Shown here: positions 15,980 through 24,610 of the stretch, one piece after another | Position numbering within the stretch: position 1 is the stretch's first letter | How the letters are laid out: every line of letters starts with the position of its first letter | DNA from: Parvibaculum sp036499025 | Lineage (GTDB): Bacteria > Pseudomonadota > Alphaproteobacteria > Parvibaculales > Parvibaculaceae | Assembly: GCA_036499025.1 (NCBI GenBank) | Contig: DASYEM010000138.1 | Location: forward strand, 1 to 49,712 | Direction of reading: 5' to 3' | DNA length: 49,712 nucleotides | Position numbers and translations under genes: made by a program | The notes under the pieces: model-generated | Told to the model about the DNA's origin: nothing | The model's database searches: none | Seen by the model: only the letters and a program-made list of their open reading frames with translations

Positions 15980-16393
15980 TTGCGCGCAGCCTTTTCCCGT
16001 TCCATCCTTCTCGCCGCAGCCATCGGTTTCGGTCTTGGCGTCGCGCCAGCAAGCGCCGAGCCTTATCAGGTCGCCGTCTTCAGCGGCCTCGACAAGATCA
16101 CGGCGCACGTGACGAAGTTTGAAGCGGTGAAAGATCAGCCGACGCGTTTCGGCGCGCTGGAAGTAACGGTGCGTTCTTGCGACAAGAAGCCGCCGGAGGA
16201 ACCGCCGCAGACAGCTGCCTATGTCGAAATCAGGCAGATCAACGAAGAAAACAACACCGTCGATCCGGCGCCGATTTTCAAAGGCTGGATGTTTGCCGAA
16301 AGCCCCGGCCTCAACGGTCTTGAGCATCCCGTCTATGACGTTTGGCTCAACACCTGCAAGACCGCTTCAGCGCCCGCCGCGCCGGCGCCGTAA
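15980..16393 (+). CDS. DUF2155 periplasmic protein
   Basis: A 137-residue protein of the DUF2155 family, found almost only in Alphaproteobacteria. After a signal peptide (MRAAFSRSILLAAAIGFGLGVAPASA) come the family patterns DKITAHVTKFEAVKDQPTRFG, VRSCDKKPPEEPPQTAAYVEI, FKGWMFAESPGLNGLEHPVYDVW and NTCK. Two Cys residues in these motifs probably form a disulfide. The function is unknown; constant association with aat, mlaD and NDUFA12 hints at an envelope role. The start is TTG at 15980. Its last 61 bases overlap the end of aat on the other strand. Confidence 0.85.
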   Translation: MRAAFSRSILLAAAIGFGLGVAPASAEPYQVAVFSGLDKITAHVTKFEAVKDQPTRFGALEVTVRSCDKKPPEEPPQTAAYVEIRQINEENNTVDPAPIFKGWMFAESPGLNGLEHPVYDVWLNTCKTASAPAAPAP

Positions 16394-17001
16394 TCGAGCG
16401 GCATCCGCATGAAGTCCGCGCGCTCCACCGTCGCGCCGTGAAGTTTTGCGCGATAACTGTCCCGCGAAATTTCAATCGTGCCGAACTGTTTGAGATGCGT
16501 CGTCACGAATTGTGTGTCGAGCAATTTATAACCGCCGGCGATGAGCCGCGCCACGAGATGCACCAGCGCCACTTTGCTTGCGTCGGTCTCGCGGCTGAAC
16601 ATGCTCTCGCCGAAAAACACCGCGCCGAGCGAGACGCCGTAGAGCCCGCCCACCAGCCGTCCGCCTTGCCAGCATTCGACCGAATGCGCATGACCGCGCG
16701 CAAAGAGCTCGCCATATAGATCGAGAATGCGGTCGTTGATCCAGGTGCCTTCGCGCTCGCCGCCGGTTTCCGCGCAACCAAGCATCACCTGCCGGAAACT
16801 CGTATCGATGCGCACCTCGAAATGCGCCGCCTTTACAGTGCGCTTCAACCGCTTCGGCAAATGAAAGGTATCGAGCGGCAGGATGCCGCGCCGTTCCGGG
16901 TCGATCCAGTAAAGCTGCGGATCGTCGCGCGCTTCCGCCATCGGAAATACACCGAAGGCATAGGCGCGCAGGAGCACATCGGAATCAATGTTGCCCGTCA
17001 T
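16333..17001 (-). CDS. aat: Leucyl/phenylalanyl-tRNA-protein transferase
   Basis: Adds Leu or Phe from charged tRNA to proteins with N-terminal Arg or Lys, tagging them for ClpS/ClpAP (N-end rule). The 222-residue protein carries LLRAYAFGVFPMAE, WIDPERRGILPLD, HSVECWQGGRLVGGLYGVSLGAVFFGESMFS, and LLDTQFVTTHLKQFGTIEISR, all diagnostic. I start at ATG 17001 (MTGNIDSDV), which has GAAGGGA just upstream; an ATG 24 bases earlier is possible. The end (VLQVLSQTS) is typical for the class, so the 61-base convergent overlap with DUF2155 is real and not a frame error. Confidence 0.94.
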   Translation of the reverse strand: MTGNIDSDVLLRAYAFGVFPMAEARDDPQLYWIDPERRGILPLDTFHLPKRLKRTVKAAHFEVRIDTSFRQVMLGCAETGGEREGTWINDRILDLYGELFARGHAHSVECWQGGRLVGGLYGVSLGAVFFGESMFSRETDASKVALVHLVARLIAGGYKLLDTQFVTTHLKQFGTIEISRDSYRAKLHGATVERADFMRMPLDYGAGAAGAEAVLQVLSQTS

Positions 17002-17076
17002 CTTCCCTTCATTCCCGCCCGGCACTGTGATCTTGAGCGGAATGTAGCGGAGACGTCTTCAGAGCGATACCGCCAC

Positions 17077-17484
17077 TCAGATATGGTCGTTGAAGTCGGC
17101 GCAGCTTTCGCCGAAAGCATTGAGCCCTTCCTCCAGATAGTCGCCGAGAAGGGGCAGAGTGAGGAGATACTCCGCCGTGCGCGCATTATGCTCGCCGCGG
17201 GCAGTATCCAGCGCTTCGTCCCAGTCGGAAGCGTCATAGGTGCCGCGTCCCACCCATGCCAGGGCGACGAGATTGATCTGCTCTTCCTCGTCGAGAGCCC
17301 GGATATAAGCCACCAGCTCCTGACGGATAGGATCGTCCGGAGAGTCCCCGAGCACATCAACCATATTGTCGTCGGTGGCATTCGACCCCGAGTCTGGATC
17401 GCTGGCGCCTTCTTTCACGTCGAACATGCGCGCTTTGACGGCGATGTAGCAAACCTTGTCGGTATTGATGTTGATGTCGGCCAT
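17077..17484 (-). CDS. DUF3775 domain protein
   Basis: From the ATG at 17484, which has an AAGGAG ribosome site seven bases upstream, the frame gives 135 residues beginning MADININTDKVCYIAVKARMFDVKEG. The family pattern is IRALDEEEQINLVALAWVGRGTYDASDWDEAL followed by TAEYLLTLPLLGDYLEEGLNAFGESCADF, as in DUF3775 proteins of Alphaproteobacteria. The protein is small, very acidic and cytoplasmic; its function is unknown. The frame is open further upstream to 17667, but that part would overlap the thiolase terminator and lacks a ribosome site, so I discard it. Confidence 0.83.
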   Translation of the reverse strand: MADININTDKVCYIAVKARMFDVKEGASDPDSGSNATDDNMVDVLGDSPDDPIRQELVAYIRALDEEEQINLVALAWVGRGTYDASDWDEALDTARGEHNARTAEYLLTLPLLGDYLEEGLNAFGESCADFNDHI

Positions 17485-17562
17485 GACGAACTCCTTTGCC
17501 CTCAGATGTAGCGCTGGCGGCGGCAAGGAGTTCCCTCGTATTTCGTATGAGCGTCCGCAAAC

Positions 17563-17595
17563 AAAAACGGGGGCCGAACACGTCGGCCCCCGTTT
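17563..17595 (-). terminator. Intrinsic terminator of the thiolase gene
   Basis: AAACGGGGGCCG (17565-17576) and CGGCCCCCGTTT (17584-17595) form a perfect 12-bp stem with a 7-base loop. On the minus strand the stem runs into a T run. It lies 24 bases past the thiolase stop. Confidence 0.9.
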
Positions 17596-17618
17596 GCAGT
17601 TATCTCGAAGCTTGTGGC

Positions 17619-18860
17619 TTAGAGGCGTTCGATGATGATCGCCGGAGCCATGCCGCCCGCGGCGCACATGGTCACGAGGCCGCGCTTCTTACCCGTGCGC
17701 TCGAGTTCATCGAGAATTGTTCCGATGAGGATCGAGCCCGTCGCGCCGATGGGATGGCCGAGAGCCATCGCGCCGCCATTGACGTTGACCTTGGAGCGGT
17801 CGAGCTTCAGGTCGCGGATAAACTTCTCGGCGACGACCGCGAAGGCCTCATTGATTTCCCAAAGGTCGATGTCGTCGACCGTCAGACCGGCCTTTTCGAG
17901 AACCTTGCGGGCGGCAGGCACGGGTGCATTGAGCATCAGCGTCGGGCAATCGCCCATGTTCGCTGTGGCAATGACGCGGGCGCGCGGCTTCAGGTTGTGC
18001 TTCTTGGCGTAGGATTCGGATGCCATGAGAATGGCGGCCGCACCGTCCACAACACCCGACGAGTTACCGGCGTGATGGACGTGGTTGAACTCTTTCAACT
18101 GCGGATAGACGCGCTGAATGAGGTTGCCGTATGTGTTGCCCTGATCGTCAACGGGAATGTTCATGAACACGGGGAACACGGCCTTCAACGCGCCGAGGCC
18201 TTCCATCGTCGTCTGCGGGCGCGGGAATTCTTCGTGGTCGAGCGCAACCGTACCGTCGAGGTTCTTCACTGTGATCAGCGATTTGGCAAAACGGTTTTCG
18301 GCAATGGCCTGGGCGGCGCGCTGCTGCGAGGTAAACGCGAGCTGGTCAACCGCTTCGCGGTCGATGCCTTCCATCGTCGCGATCGCATCGGCGCAAACGC
18401 CCTGCTGCGACTGCGGATGGATCGAACGCAGATGCAGGTTGCCCGCGTCCATCATCGGCGGAGATTTCGGATCGGCAGTCGACGATGTGTAGCTCATCAT
18501 TTCGCAGCCGCCCGCGATGATGAGGTCTTCCATGCCGGACATGATCTGCGCTGTGGCAAGGTTCACCGTGGTGATACCCGAACCGCAGAAGCGGTCGAGT
18601 GTCACGCCGGAGGCACGGATGTCGAAACCGGCATCGAGTGCCGCCATGCGACCCATGTCGCCGCCTTGCGCGCCGCGCTGCGAAGAGGTGCCCCAGATGA
18701 CGTCGTCGACTTCGGCGGTGTTGATCTTGTTGCGTTCAGCAATCGCCTTCAGCACGGTCGAGGCGAGATGCTGCGGATGAAGATGGGCGAGGGCGCCCTT
18801 GCCGACCTTGCCCACGCCGCGCGGCGTGCGGACGGCGTCGATGATGTAAGCTTCAGACAT
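17619..18860 (-). CDS. Acetyl-CoA C-acyltransferase (thiolase)
   Basis: Cleaves 3-ketoacyl-CoA with CoA or condenses acyl-CoAs. The 413 residues include the thiolase nucleophile Cys92 in DRFCGSGITT, His369 in ALGHPIGATGS and the second active-site Cys399 in MCAAGG. The middle motif HHAGNSSGVVDGAAA is also present. It resembles the large FadA/acetyl-CoA acetyltransferase group used in beta-oxidation and aromatic catabolism rather than biosynthetic PhaA, but chain-length specificity is not readable. The start ATG has AGGAAAGG about nine bases upstream. The gene is followed by a strong terminator, so it ends its own transcript. Confidence 0.93.
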   Translation of the reverse strand: MSEAYIIDAVRTPRGVGKVGKGALAHLHPQHLASTVLKAIAERNKINTAEVDDVIWGTSSQRGAQGGDMGRMAALDAGFDIRASGVTLDRFCGSGITTVNLATAQIMSGMEDLIIAGGCEMMSYTSSTADPKSPPMMDAGNLHLRSIHPQSQQGVCADAIATMEGIDREAVDQLAFTSQQRAAQAIAENRFAKSLITVKNLDGTVALDHEEFPRPQTTMEGLGALKAVFPVFMNIPVDDQGNTYGNLIQRVYPQLKEFNHVHHAGNSSGVVDGAAAILMASESYAKKHNLKPRARVIATANMGDCPTLMLNAPVPAARKVLEKAGLTVDDIDLWEINEAFAVVAEKFIRDLKLDRSKVNVNGGAMALGHPIGATGSILIGTILDELERTGKKRGLVTMCAAGGMAPAIIIERL

Positions 18861-19051
18861 ATTCGTGTGCCTTTCCTGTCGTCTCTTATGAATTCTTGTC
18901 CCTGCAGCCTCTCCAATCTCGAGGGGGCTGCGTTTGGCGGCATTCTAGACGAACTCCAGGGCTTTCGTCATAGGCTTCGCCGGTGGAAACCGCGCGCATG
19001 GTGGCCGCTGACGCGAGGGAAGCGCCCGCTCCCTTAAAAAAATTGCACCTA

Positions 19052-19066
19052 CGGAACCATATTCCG
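19052..19066. promoter_or_regulatory. Possible operator dyad ahead of the alcohol dehydrogenase
   Basis: CGGAA (19052-19056) and TTCCG (19062-19066) form a short palindrome about 90 bases before the dehydrogenase ATG, within the 293-base region between divergent genes. It could bind a TetR- or GntR-type regulator. No other feature is clear in this intergenic stretch. Confidence 0.25.
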
Positions 19067-19153
19067 GCTCGTATTCTGGCATGGAGAGGTCGACAGGAGG
19101 CGACTCTTGGCTAACGATGCCGGCAACAAGGTAAAACTTTGAGGGGATAATTT

Positions 19154-20257
19154 ATGCAGATCACCGCCGCCGTGGCTCGTGAGGGCCAGGACGAATTCAG
19201 CATCGAGGCCGTCGAGATCGACGACCCGCGACCCGACGAGATTCTGGTGAAGGTTGTCGGCGTCGGCCTCTGCCACACCGACATGGTCGCAAAAACCGGC
19301 GCGATTGGCGGCCTGCCCATTGTCCTCGGACATGAGGGGTCTGGTATCGTCGAGAAGGTTGGCGCCAGCGTTTCCAAAGTGAAACCCGGCGACCGGGTCG
19401 CGATTTCATTTCGCTCTTGCGGCGTCTGCGCGCGATGCAAAAGCGGCGATCCGGCCTATTGCCTCTCCATGCCCATGCTGAACTATATCGGCATGCGGCC
19501 AGATGGATCGAAGGCGTTGCGTAAAGGCAGCGAGGCGCTGGCGAGCAATTTCTTCGGGCAGTCGTCTTTCGCTACTTATTGCCTGACCTATGAACGCAAC
19601 GTCGTGAAGGTGCCCGACGATGTGCCGCTGGAACTGGTCGGCCCGCTCGGCTGCGGCGTGCAGACGGGTGCGGGCGGCATCATGCGCTCGCTCGCCTGCG
19701 AAGCCGGTAGCTCGCTGCTTATCCTTGGCGGCGGCGCCGTCGGTCTCAGCGCGGTCATGGGCGCCGTCGTGCAAGGCTGCGGCACCATTATCGTGCTCGA
19801 GCCGCATGCCGCGCGGCGCAAGCTCGCCACCGAACTCGGCGCGACGCATGTGATCGATCCGGCGAACGCGCCGGACCTTCCGGCTGCCGTGCGCGCTATC
19901 GTGGAACATGGCGTCGATTATGCTTTCGACACGACAGGCATCCCGGCGCTCCAGCAAGGCGTGATGAACAGCCTCGCGCCGCATGGCACCTTCGGCATTG
20001 TCGGCATCAGCCCGCCCGGCACGCCCGTTCCCGGCGACCTGATGAACGTCATGACCTTCGGGCACACGATCAAGGGGATCATTGAGGGCGATAGCGAGCC
20101 GGATGTCTTCATCCCGCAGATGATGGACCTCTATAAAAAGGGACGTTTCCCTTTCGACAAGCTGATCCGCACTTATCCCTTCGCCGACATCAATCGCGCC
20201 ATCGTCGAGCAGCACCACGGCGATTGCGTCAAGGTCGTCCTGCTGATGGAGCCGTAA
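19154..20257 (+). CDS. Zinc-dependent (aryl-)alcohol dehydrogenase, MDR superfamily
   Basis: A 367-residue medium-chain dehydrogenase. The catalytic zinc ligands appear in GLCHTDM (Cys) and GHEGSG (His/Glu), and the structural zinc in CGVCARCKSGDPAYC. The NAD-binding Rossmann motif is GGGAVGLSAVMGA, with an acidic strand end VLEPHAAR favouring NAD over NADP. The pattern, including DVPLELVGPLGCGVQTGAGG, is that of aryl-alcohol dehydrogenases such as XylB and of formaldehyde/alcohol relatives. It would oxidise an alcohol to its aldehyde, fitting the aldehyde dehydrogenase at 34 kb, although the two are not linked. A GAGGGG ribosome site precedes the ATG. Confidence 0.88.
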   Translation: MQITAAVAREGQDEFSIEAVEIDDPRPDEILVKVVGVGLCHTDMVAKTGAIGGLPIVLGHEGSGIVEKVGASVSKVKPGDRVAISFRSCGVCARCKSGDPAYCLSMPMLNYIGMRPDGSKALRKGSEALASNFFGQSSFATYCLTYERNVVKVPDDVPLELVGPLGCGVQTGAGGIMRSLACEAGSSLLILGGGAVGLSAVMGAVVQGCGTIIVLEPHAARRKLATELGATHVIDPANAPDLPAAVRAIVEHGVDYAFDTTGIPALQQGVMNSLAPHGTFGIVGISPPGTPVPGDLMNVMTFGHTIKGIIEGDSEPDVFIPQMMDLYKKGRFPFDKLIRTYPFADINRAIVEQHHGDCVKVVLLMEP

Positions 20258-20263
20258 AGCTCC

Positions 20264-21607
20264 TCAGCCCTTGGCTTTGAGATAATTCTCGAGCCAGTGG
20301 ATGTGATAATCGCCGTTGATGAAATCGGGCTCGTTCACGAGATCCTGAAACAGCGGGATCGTCGTCTTGATCCCGTCGATCACGAACTCATGCAAGCTAC
20401 GGCGAAGCCGCATCAGGCATTCGTTGCGATTGCGCCCATGCACGACAAGCTTGCCGATCAGGCTGTCGTAATAGGGCGGAATGCGATAGCCCGAATAGGC
20501 CGCGCTATCGACGCGCACGCCAAGACCGCCCGGCGTATGGAAGTCTTTGATCGTGCCGGGCGAGGGCGCGAAGGTCTTGGGGTCTTCGGCATTGATGCGG
20601 CATTCAATCGCGTGACCCGAGAAGGTCACGTCTTCCTGCTTGAAACTCATCTCAAGCCCCGCCGCGATGCGAATCTGCTCACGTACGATGTCGATGCCCG
20701 TCACAGCTTCCGTGATCGGATGCTCAACCTGAAGACGCGTGTTCATTTCGATGAAATAGAACTCGCCTTCCTCATAGAGAAACTCGATCGTGCCGACGCC
20801 GAGATAGCCGAGTTTGCCGATGGCGTTGCGGACGATATCGCCGATCTTCTCGCGCTGCGCCGCGTTGAGGGCGGGAGAGGGGCTTTCTTCCAGCACCTTC
20901 TGATGGCGGCGCTGTAGAGAACAATCGCGTTCGCCAAGATGTGCGACGTTGCCGTGGCTGTCGGCGATCACCTGCATTTCGATATGGCGCGGCTGGCTGA
21001 GATATTTTTCCATATAGAGCGCATCGTCGCCGAAGGCGGCTTTCGCTTCCGCGCGCGCGGTTGAGAGCGCGCCCGACAATTCTTCGCGCGAATTGGCGAC
21101 CTTCATGCCGCGGCCGCCGCCGCCTGCCGCCGCTTTCACGAGAACGGGATAACCCGTTTCGGCGGCGACTTTATAGGCCTGCTCGTCGCTGGTGATCGCG
21201 CCGTCGGAGCCCGGCACGCAAGGAATGCCCAGCGACTTCGCTGTCACCTTCGCCTGAATTTTGTCGCCCATCAGGCGGATGTGATCGCCGCTCGGCCCGA
21301 TGAACGTGATGTTATGCGCCGCAAGAATGTCGGCAAAACGCGCATTCTCCGACAGGAAGCCATAACCGGGATGCACGGCATCGGCGCCCGTGATCTCGCA
21401 AGCGGAGATGATCGCGGGAATGTTGAGATAGCTTTCGCTGGCCTGCGGCGGGCCGATGCAAACGCTTTCATTGGCAAGACGCACATGCATGGCGTCGGCG
21501 TCGGCGGTTGAATGAACGGCGACCGTCTTGATGCCCATTTCGCGGCAGGCGCGGTGAATGCGCAGCGCGATCTCGCCTCGGTTCGCGATGAGTACTTTTT
21601 CGAACAT
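20264..21607 (-). CDS. accC: Acetyl-CoA carboxylase biotin carboxylase subunit
   Basis: Carboxylates the biotin on AccB using ATP and bicarbonate, the first half-reaction of fatty-acid synthesis. The 447-residue protein is full length: MFEKVLIANRGEIALRIHRAC start, ATP-grasp glycine loop KAAAGGGGRGMK, EKYLSQPRHIEMQV, GERDCSLQRRHQKV, FIEMNTRLQVEHPITE with the metal-binding Glu residues, and a C-terminal domain with GKLVVHGRNR. It follows accB with 11 bases between, in the order aroQ-accB-accC that is common in Proteobacteria. The stop is only six bases from the end of the convergent dehydrogenase. Confidence 0.96.
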   Translation of the reverse strand: MFEKVLIANRGEIALRIHRACREMGIKTVAVHSTADADAMHVRLANESVCIGPPQASESYLNIPAIISACEITGADAVHPGYGFLSENARFADILAAHNITFIGPSGDHIRLMGDKIQAKVTAKSLGIPCVPGSDGAITSDEQAYKVAAETGYPVLVKAAAGGGGRGMKVANSREELSGALSTARAEAKAAFGDDALYMEKYLSQPRHIEMQVIADSHGNVAHLGERDCSLQRRHQKVLEESPSPALNAAQREKIGDIVRNAIGKLGYLGVGTIEFLYEEGEFYFIEMNTRLQVEHPITEAVTGIDIVREQIRIAAGLEMSFKQEDVTFSGHAIECRINAEDPKTFAPSPGTIKDFHTPGGLGVRVDSAAYSGYRIPPYYDSLIGKLVVHGRNRNECLMRLRRSLHEFVIDGIKTTIPLFQDLVNEPDFINGDYHIHWLENYLKAKG

Positions 21608-21618
21608 GGCCCTGTGGC

Positions 21619-22059
21619 CTATTCGACGATGATGAGCGGTTCGCCGAATTCGACCGGCTGGCCGTCTTCGACGAGGATCTTCGTCACAGTGCCCGCCTTG
21701 GTCGCGGGAATGTGGTTCATGGTCTTCATCGCCTCGATGATGAGGACCGTCTGACCGACGCTGACCTTGGAACCGACCGTCACGAAGGGCGCGGCTCCCG
21801 GTTCGGCGGCGAGATACGTGGTGCCGACCATCGGTGAGGTCAACGCACCAGGATGCGCCGCGTCGCTGACGGGGGCGGCCGCCGCGGCGACGGGCGCATG
21901 CGCCGCCGTCATCACCGGGACCGATACCTGGTTCACCTGCCGCGCGACGCGCAGCTTCAGCGTGCCCGTCTCGATTTCGATTTCGCTGAGGTCGGTCTCC
22001 TTGAGGAGAGCCGCGAGTTGCCGGATCAAGTCCTGGTCGACGCCTGCTGCCTTGCTCAT
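21619..22059 (-). CDS. accB: Biotin carboxyl carrier protein of acetyl-CoA carboxylase
   Basis: A 146-residue carrier whose lysine is biotinylated and shuttles CO2 between AccC and AccA/AccD. The start MSKAAGVDQDLIRQLAALL is a short helical region, then an Ala/Pro-rich flexible linker (about 50-75), then the biotinyl domain (about 75-146). The modified residue is Lys112 in EAMKTMN; Thr follows where many carriers have Met or Leu, still within the family range. I take ATG 22059, not the earlier ATG at 22110, because family starts match MSK. It is 66 bases downstream of aroQ. Confidence 0.94.
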   Translation of the reverse strand: MSKAAGVDQDLIRQLAALLKETDLSEIEIETGTLKLRVARQVNQVSVPVMTAAHAPVAAAAAPVSDAAHPGALTSPMVGTTYLAAEPGAAPFVTVGSKVSVGQTVLIIEAMKTMNHIPATKAGTVTKILVEDGQPVEFGEPLIIVE

Positions 22060-22125
22060 CTCGCTTGCGTTACTTCCTGATTTTTGGGCCGGTTGGCGGG
22101 GTGAAGCCAATGTCTCGTTCCTGTT

Positions 22126-22599
22126 CTATTTGGAAATGTCGGCGAGGATGGCGTCGAGGGCAAGCGTATAGCCTTGCACGCCGAGCCCGCAGATCACGCC
22201 TTTGACGACCGACGACATATGGGAGTGGTGCCGAAATTCCTCGCGCTTGTAGACGTTCGAGATGTGAACCTCGACGGCGGGAATATCGAGCATCGCCAAT
22301 GCGTCGTGAATGGCGATGGATGTGTGTGAATAGGCGGCGGCATTGATGATGACGCCGCTGGCCATCGAGCGGGCTTCCTGAATCCAGGTCACGAGTTCGC
22401 CCTCGTGATTGCTCTGGAGGCAGAGCGCGGTGATGCCGCGCGCCTTGGCATGCGCCGTCACCATCTTCTCGATGTCGGCTAGCGACGTGCGGCCATAGAT
22501 TTCCGGCTCCCGCAGACCGAGCAGGTTGAGGTTCGGTCCGTTCAGCACGTAAACGGGCTTCTTGACGGACTTCGGAGCGGATACCGACTTCTTGGCCAT
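22126..22599 (-). CDS. aroQ: Type II 3-dehydroquinate dehydratase
   Basis: Third step of the shikimate pathway, removing water from 3-dehydroquinate. From ATG 22599 the protein has 157 residues with a Lys-rich N-terminal stretch of about 15, then VYVLNGPNLNLLGLREPEIYG with the catalytic Tyr and Asn, QSNHEGELVTWIQEA, VINAAAYSHTSIAIHDAL and the His-bearing VEVHISNVYKREEFRHHS. Type II enzymes form dodecamers. An ATG eight codons upstream is an alternative start. Its association with accB-accC is widely conserved, so the three are probably co-transcribed. Confidence 0.95.
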   Translation of the reverse strand: MAKKSVSAPKSVKKPVYVLNGPNLNLLGLREPEIYGRTSLADIEKMVTAHAKARGITALCLQSNHEGELVTWIQEARSMASGVIINAAAYSHTSIAIHDALAMLDIPAVEVHISNVYKREEFRHHSHMSSVVKGVICGLGVQGYTLALDAILADISK

Positions 22600-22827
22600 T
22601 TTCTCGCCGAAACGCCTTGGCATTATGGGTCATGCCCCGATTCGAGGCGGTCCAGTTATACGCAAGTCCCTTATGCCGCGAAAGGCTTTAACCGGCCCGT
22701 AACGGGGTCCTGCATAGGGCGCCAAAGCGCCGCTGCGGAAGCGTCGCCCACCGGCTTGAATTGGGGTCCCGCCTCACCCATTATCCCGCCGAGAGGGGGC
22801 CTTGGGCCTCCCGAAGTGATGGTCTGC

Positions 22828-23028
22828 ATGCAACTCACGGTAAATGGCGACGTTCACGAGGTCCCGGGCCCGATCAGCCTTCTGGGGCTGATCGAGCGTT
22901 TCGGCCTCGAGCCGCGCAAGGTCGCCATCGAGCGCAACCTCGAAATCGTCCCGCGTTCGACTTATGGTCAAACGCAATTGGGCGAGGGCGATCGGCTTGA
23001 GATCGTCCATTTTGTCGGCGGCGGCTAA
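22828..23028 (+). CDS. thiS: Sulfur carrier protein ThiS
   Basis: A 66-residue ubiquitin-like protein ending in Gly-Gly (FVGGG); the C-terminal glycine is turned into a thiocarboxylate and gives its sulfur to ThiG for the thiazole ring of thiamine. Recognisable segments are MQLTVNGDVHEVP, VAIERNLEIVPRSTYGQTQL and GDRLEIVHFVGGG. The frame continues upstream to 22756, but family starts match the ATG at 22828; ATG 22819 is also possible. A GC-rich hairpin (about 22793-22814) precedes the start, but I see no TPP riboswitch core. thiG follows 23 bases later. Confidence 0.88.
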   Translation: MQLTVNGDVHEVPGPISLLGLIERFGLEPRKVAIERNLEIVPRSTYGQTQLGEGDRLEIVHFVGGG

Positions 23029-23051
23029 CCACGCGATTTGAGGATTACCCA

Positions 23052-23867
23052 GTGACGGAAGCGGCGAAGGTCAAGGTTGTGGAAACAGGCGGTGCGATGG
23101 ACGACAGCCTCGTGATCGCGGGGGTGCCTTATCGGTCGCGCCTCATCGTCGGCACCGGCAAGTATAAAGACCTCGCGGAAAATGCCGCCGCCGTCGAAGC
23201 GGCGGGCGCCGAAATCGTCACGGTCGCGGTTCGTCGCGTCAATGTGACGAACCCGAAAGAACCGATGCTGGTCGATTTCATCGATCCGAAAAAGGTGATG
23301 TATCTGCCGAACACGGCGGGTTGCTATACGGCGGATGATGCCGTGCGTACGCTGCGCCTGGCGCGCGAAGCGGGCGGCTGGAATCTTGTGAAGCTCGAAG
23401 TGCTTGGCGATCAGAAGACGCTCTATCCCGACATGATCGAAACGCTGCGCGCCACGGAGGCGCTGCGCAACGATGGCTTCGAGATCATGGTCTATTGTTC
23501 CGACGATCCGATCATGGCCAAGCGCCTCGAAGACCTTGGCTGCGCCGCCATCATGCCGCTTGCCGCGCCCATCGGTTCGGGCCTCGGCATTCAGAACCCG
23601 GTGAATATCCGCCTCATCATCGAGCAGTCGAAAGTGCCGGTCATCGTCGATGCGGGTGTCGGCACGGCGTCGGACGCGGCCATTGCGATGGAGCTCGGCT
23701 GCGACGGCGTACTGATGAACACGGCGATCGCCGAAGCAAAGCATCCGCTTCAGATGGCGCGCGCCATGAAGCTCGCTGTCGAGGCGGGGCGTCTCGCCTA
23801 TCTTGCAGGCCGCATGGCCAAGCGCAAATATGCCGATCCGTCTTCGCCGCTGGCGGGCTTGATCTAG
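23052..23867 (+). CDS. thiG: Thiazole synthase
   Basis: Forms the thiamine thiazole from deoxyxylulose phosphate, dehydroglycine and ThiS-thiocarboxylate. The 271-residue TIM barrel includes SRLIVGTGKYKDLAEN, PNTAGCYTADDAVRTLRLARE, the Schiff-base Lys in LVKLEVLGD, PLAAPIGSGLGIQNP and VPVIVDAGVGTASDAAIAMELG for phosphate binding, all expected. The start is GTG at 23052; MDDSLVIAG 16 codons on is an alternative. It overlaps the end of the convergent DsbA-like gene by four bases. thiC, thiE and thiO are not in the window. Confidence 0.95.
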   Translation: MTEAAKVKVVETGGAMDDSLVIAGVPYRSRLIVGTGKYKDLAENAAAVEAAGAEIVTVAVRRVNVTNPKEPMLVDFIDPKKVMYLPNTAGCYTADDAVRTLRLAREAGGWNLVKLEVLGDQKTLYPDMIETLRATEALRNDGFEIMVYCSDDPIMAKRLEDLGCAAIMPLAAPIGSGLGIQNPVNIRLIIEQSKVPVIVDAGVGTASDAAIAMELGCDGVLMNTAIAEAKHPLQMARAMKLAVEAGRLAYLAGRMAKRKYADPSSPLAGLI

Positions 23868-24610
23868 CCGCGCGCTTCTTTCACGGCTGCCGCCAGTTCC
23901 TCAGCATCGAGCGCGCCGGGATGCGATTTGCCGCCAATGATGAAGCCGGGCGTGCCCTTGACGCCAAGCTTGCGCGCCAGATCCTCGTTGCGCGCGATGG
24001 TCTTGGCGATTTCAGGATCGGCCATATCGCTGCGGAGTTTCGCCGTATCGAGGCCGACTTCTTTCGCAATCTCCATGATCCGCTGCTCGTCGAGCTCGCC
24101 CTTGTTGCGATAGAGCGCCTGGTGCATCTCGAAATATTTGCCCTGCTTCTCCGCCGCCAGCGCCGCATGCGATGCAACGACCGAGTCTGGCCCGAGGATC
24201 GGAAATTCTTTGAGGATCAACCTGATCTTGCCGTCGTCATGCACCGCATTCATCAGCGGCCCGAAGGCGCGTTTGCAATAACCGCAGTGATAGTCGAAGA
24301 ACTCGACGATGGTGACGTCGCCCTTCGGGTTGCCCGCGACGAAAGAAGAGGGATCGTCATAGATCGCCTTCTTGTTCTCGGCGATGGCGGCATCGGCGCG
24401 GTTCGCTTCTTCCGAGGCTTGCTTGGCATCGAGTTCGGTCATCACCTCGACCAGCACTTCGGGATTCTTGAGCAAATATTCATGAACGATCTTCTCGATC
24501 TCGGTCTTCTGCGCAGCGTTGAAGCTCGCGGCAGCCGCCACGTTCACGCCGGCGATCAAACCGAATATCGCCAGCAGGGCAAAAGCAACTGCACGAAACA
24601 TCAAACTCAT
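23864..24610 (-). CDS. DsbA-family periplasmic thiol-disulfide oxidoreductase
   Basis: A 248-residue protein with a signal peptide (MSLMFRAVAFALLAIFGLIAG) and an N-terminal helical extension (about 30-90, IEKIVHEYLLKNPEVLVEVM), then a thioredoxin/DsbA domain with the redox pair Cys109-Gly-Tyr-Cys112 in DYHCGYCKRAF. GVKGTPGFIIGG supplies the cis-Pro loop. The layout matches the ScsC/BdbD-like DsbA proteins of Alphaproteobacteria, some of which isomerise disulfides and trimerise through the N-terminal part; trimerisation here is an inference. Its ATG overlaps the M48 protease stop (ATGA), so the two are translationally coupled and probably act together on envelope protein quality. Confidence 0.88.
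   Translation of the reverse strand: MSLMFRAVAFALLAIFGLIAGVNVAAAASFNAAQKTEIEKIVHEYLLKNPEVLVEVMTELDAKQASEEANRADAAIAENKKAIYDDPSSFVAGNPKGDVTIVEFFDYHCGYCKRAFGPLMNAVHDDGKIRLILKEFPILGPDSVVASHAALAAEKQGKYFEMHQALYRNKGELDEQRIMEIAKEVGLDTAKLRSDMADPEIAKTIARNEDLARKLGVKGTPGFIIGGKSHPGALDAEELAAAVKEARG

Noticed and set aside
17485..17667. Upstream extension of the DUF3775 gene
   Set aside because: It would read through the thiolase terminator region and lacks a ribosome site, whereas ATG 17484 has a strong one.
22624..22827. Possible TPP riboswitch before thiS
   Set aside because: The conserved CTGAGA and ACC-CTGATCTGGGTAAT-like core elements are missing; only an unrelated GC hairpin is present.
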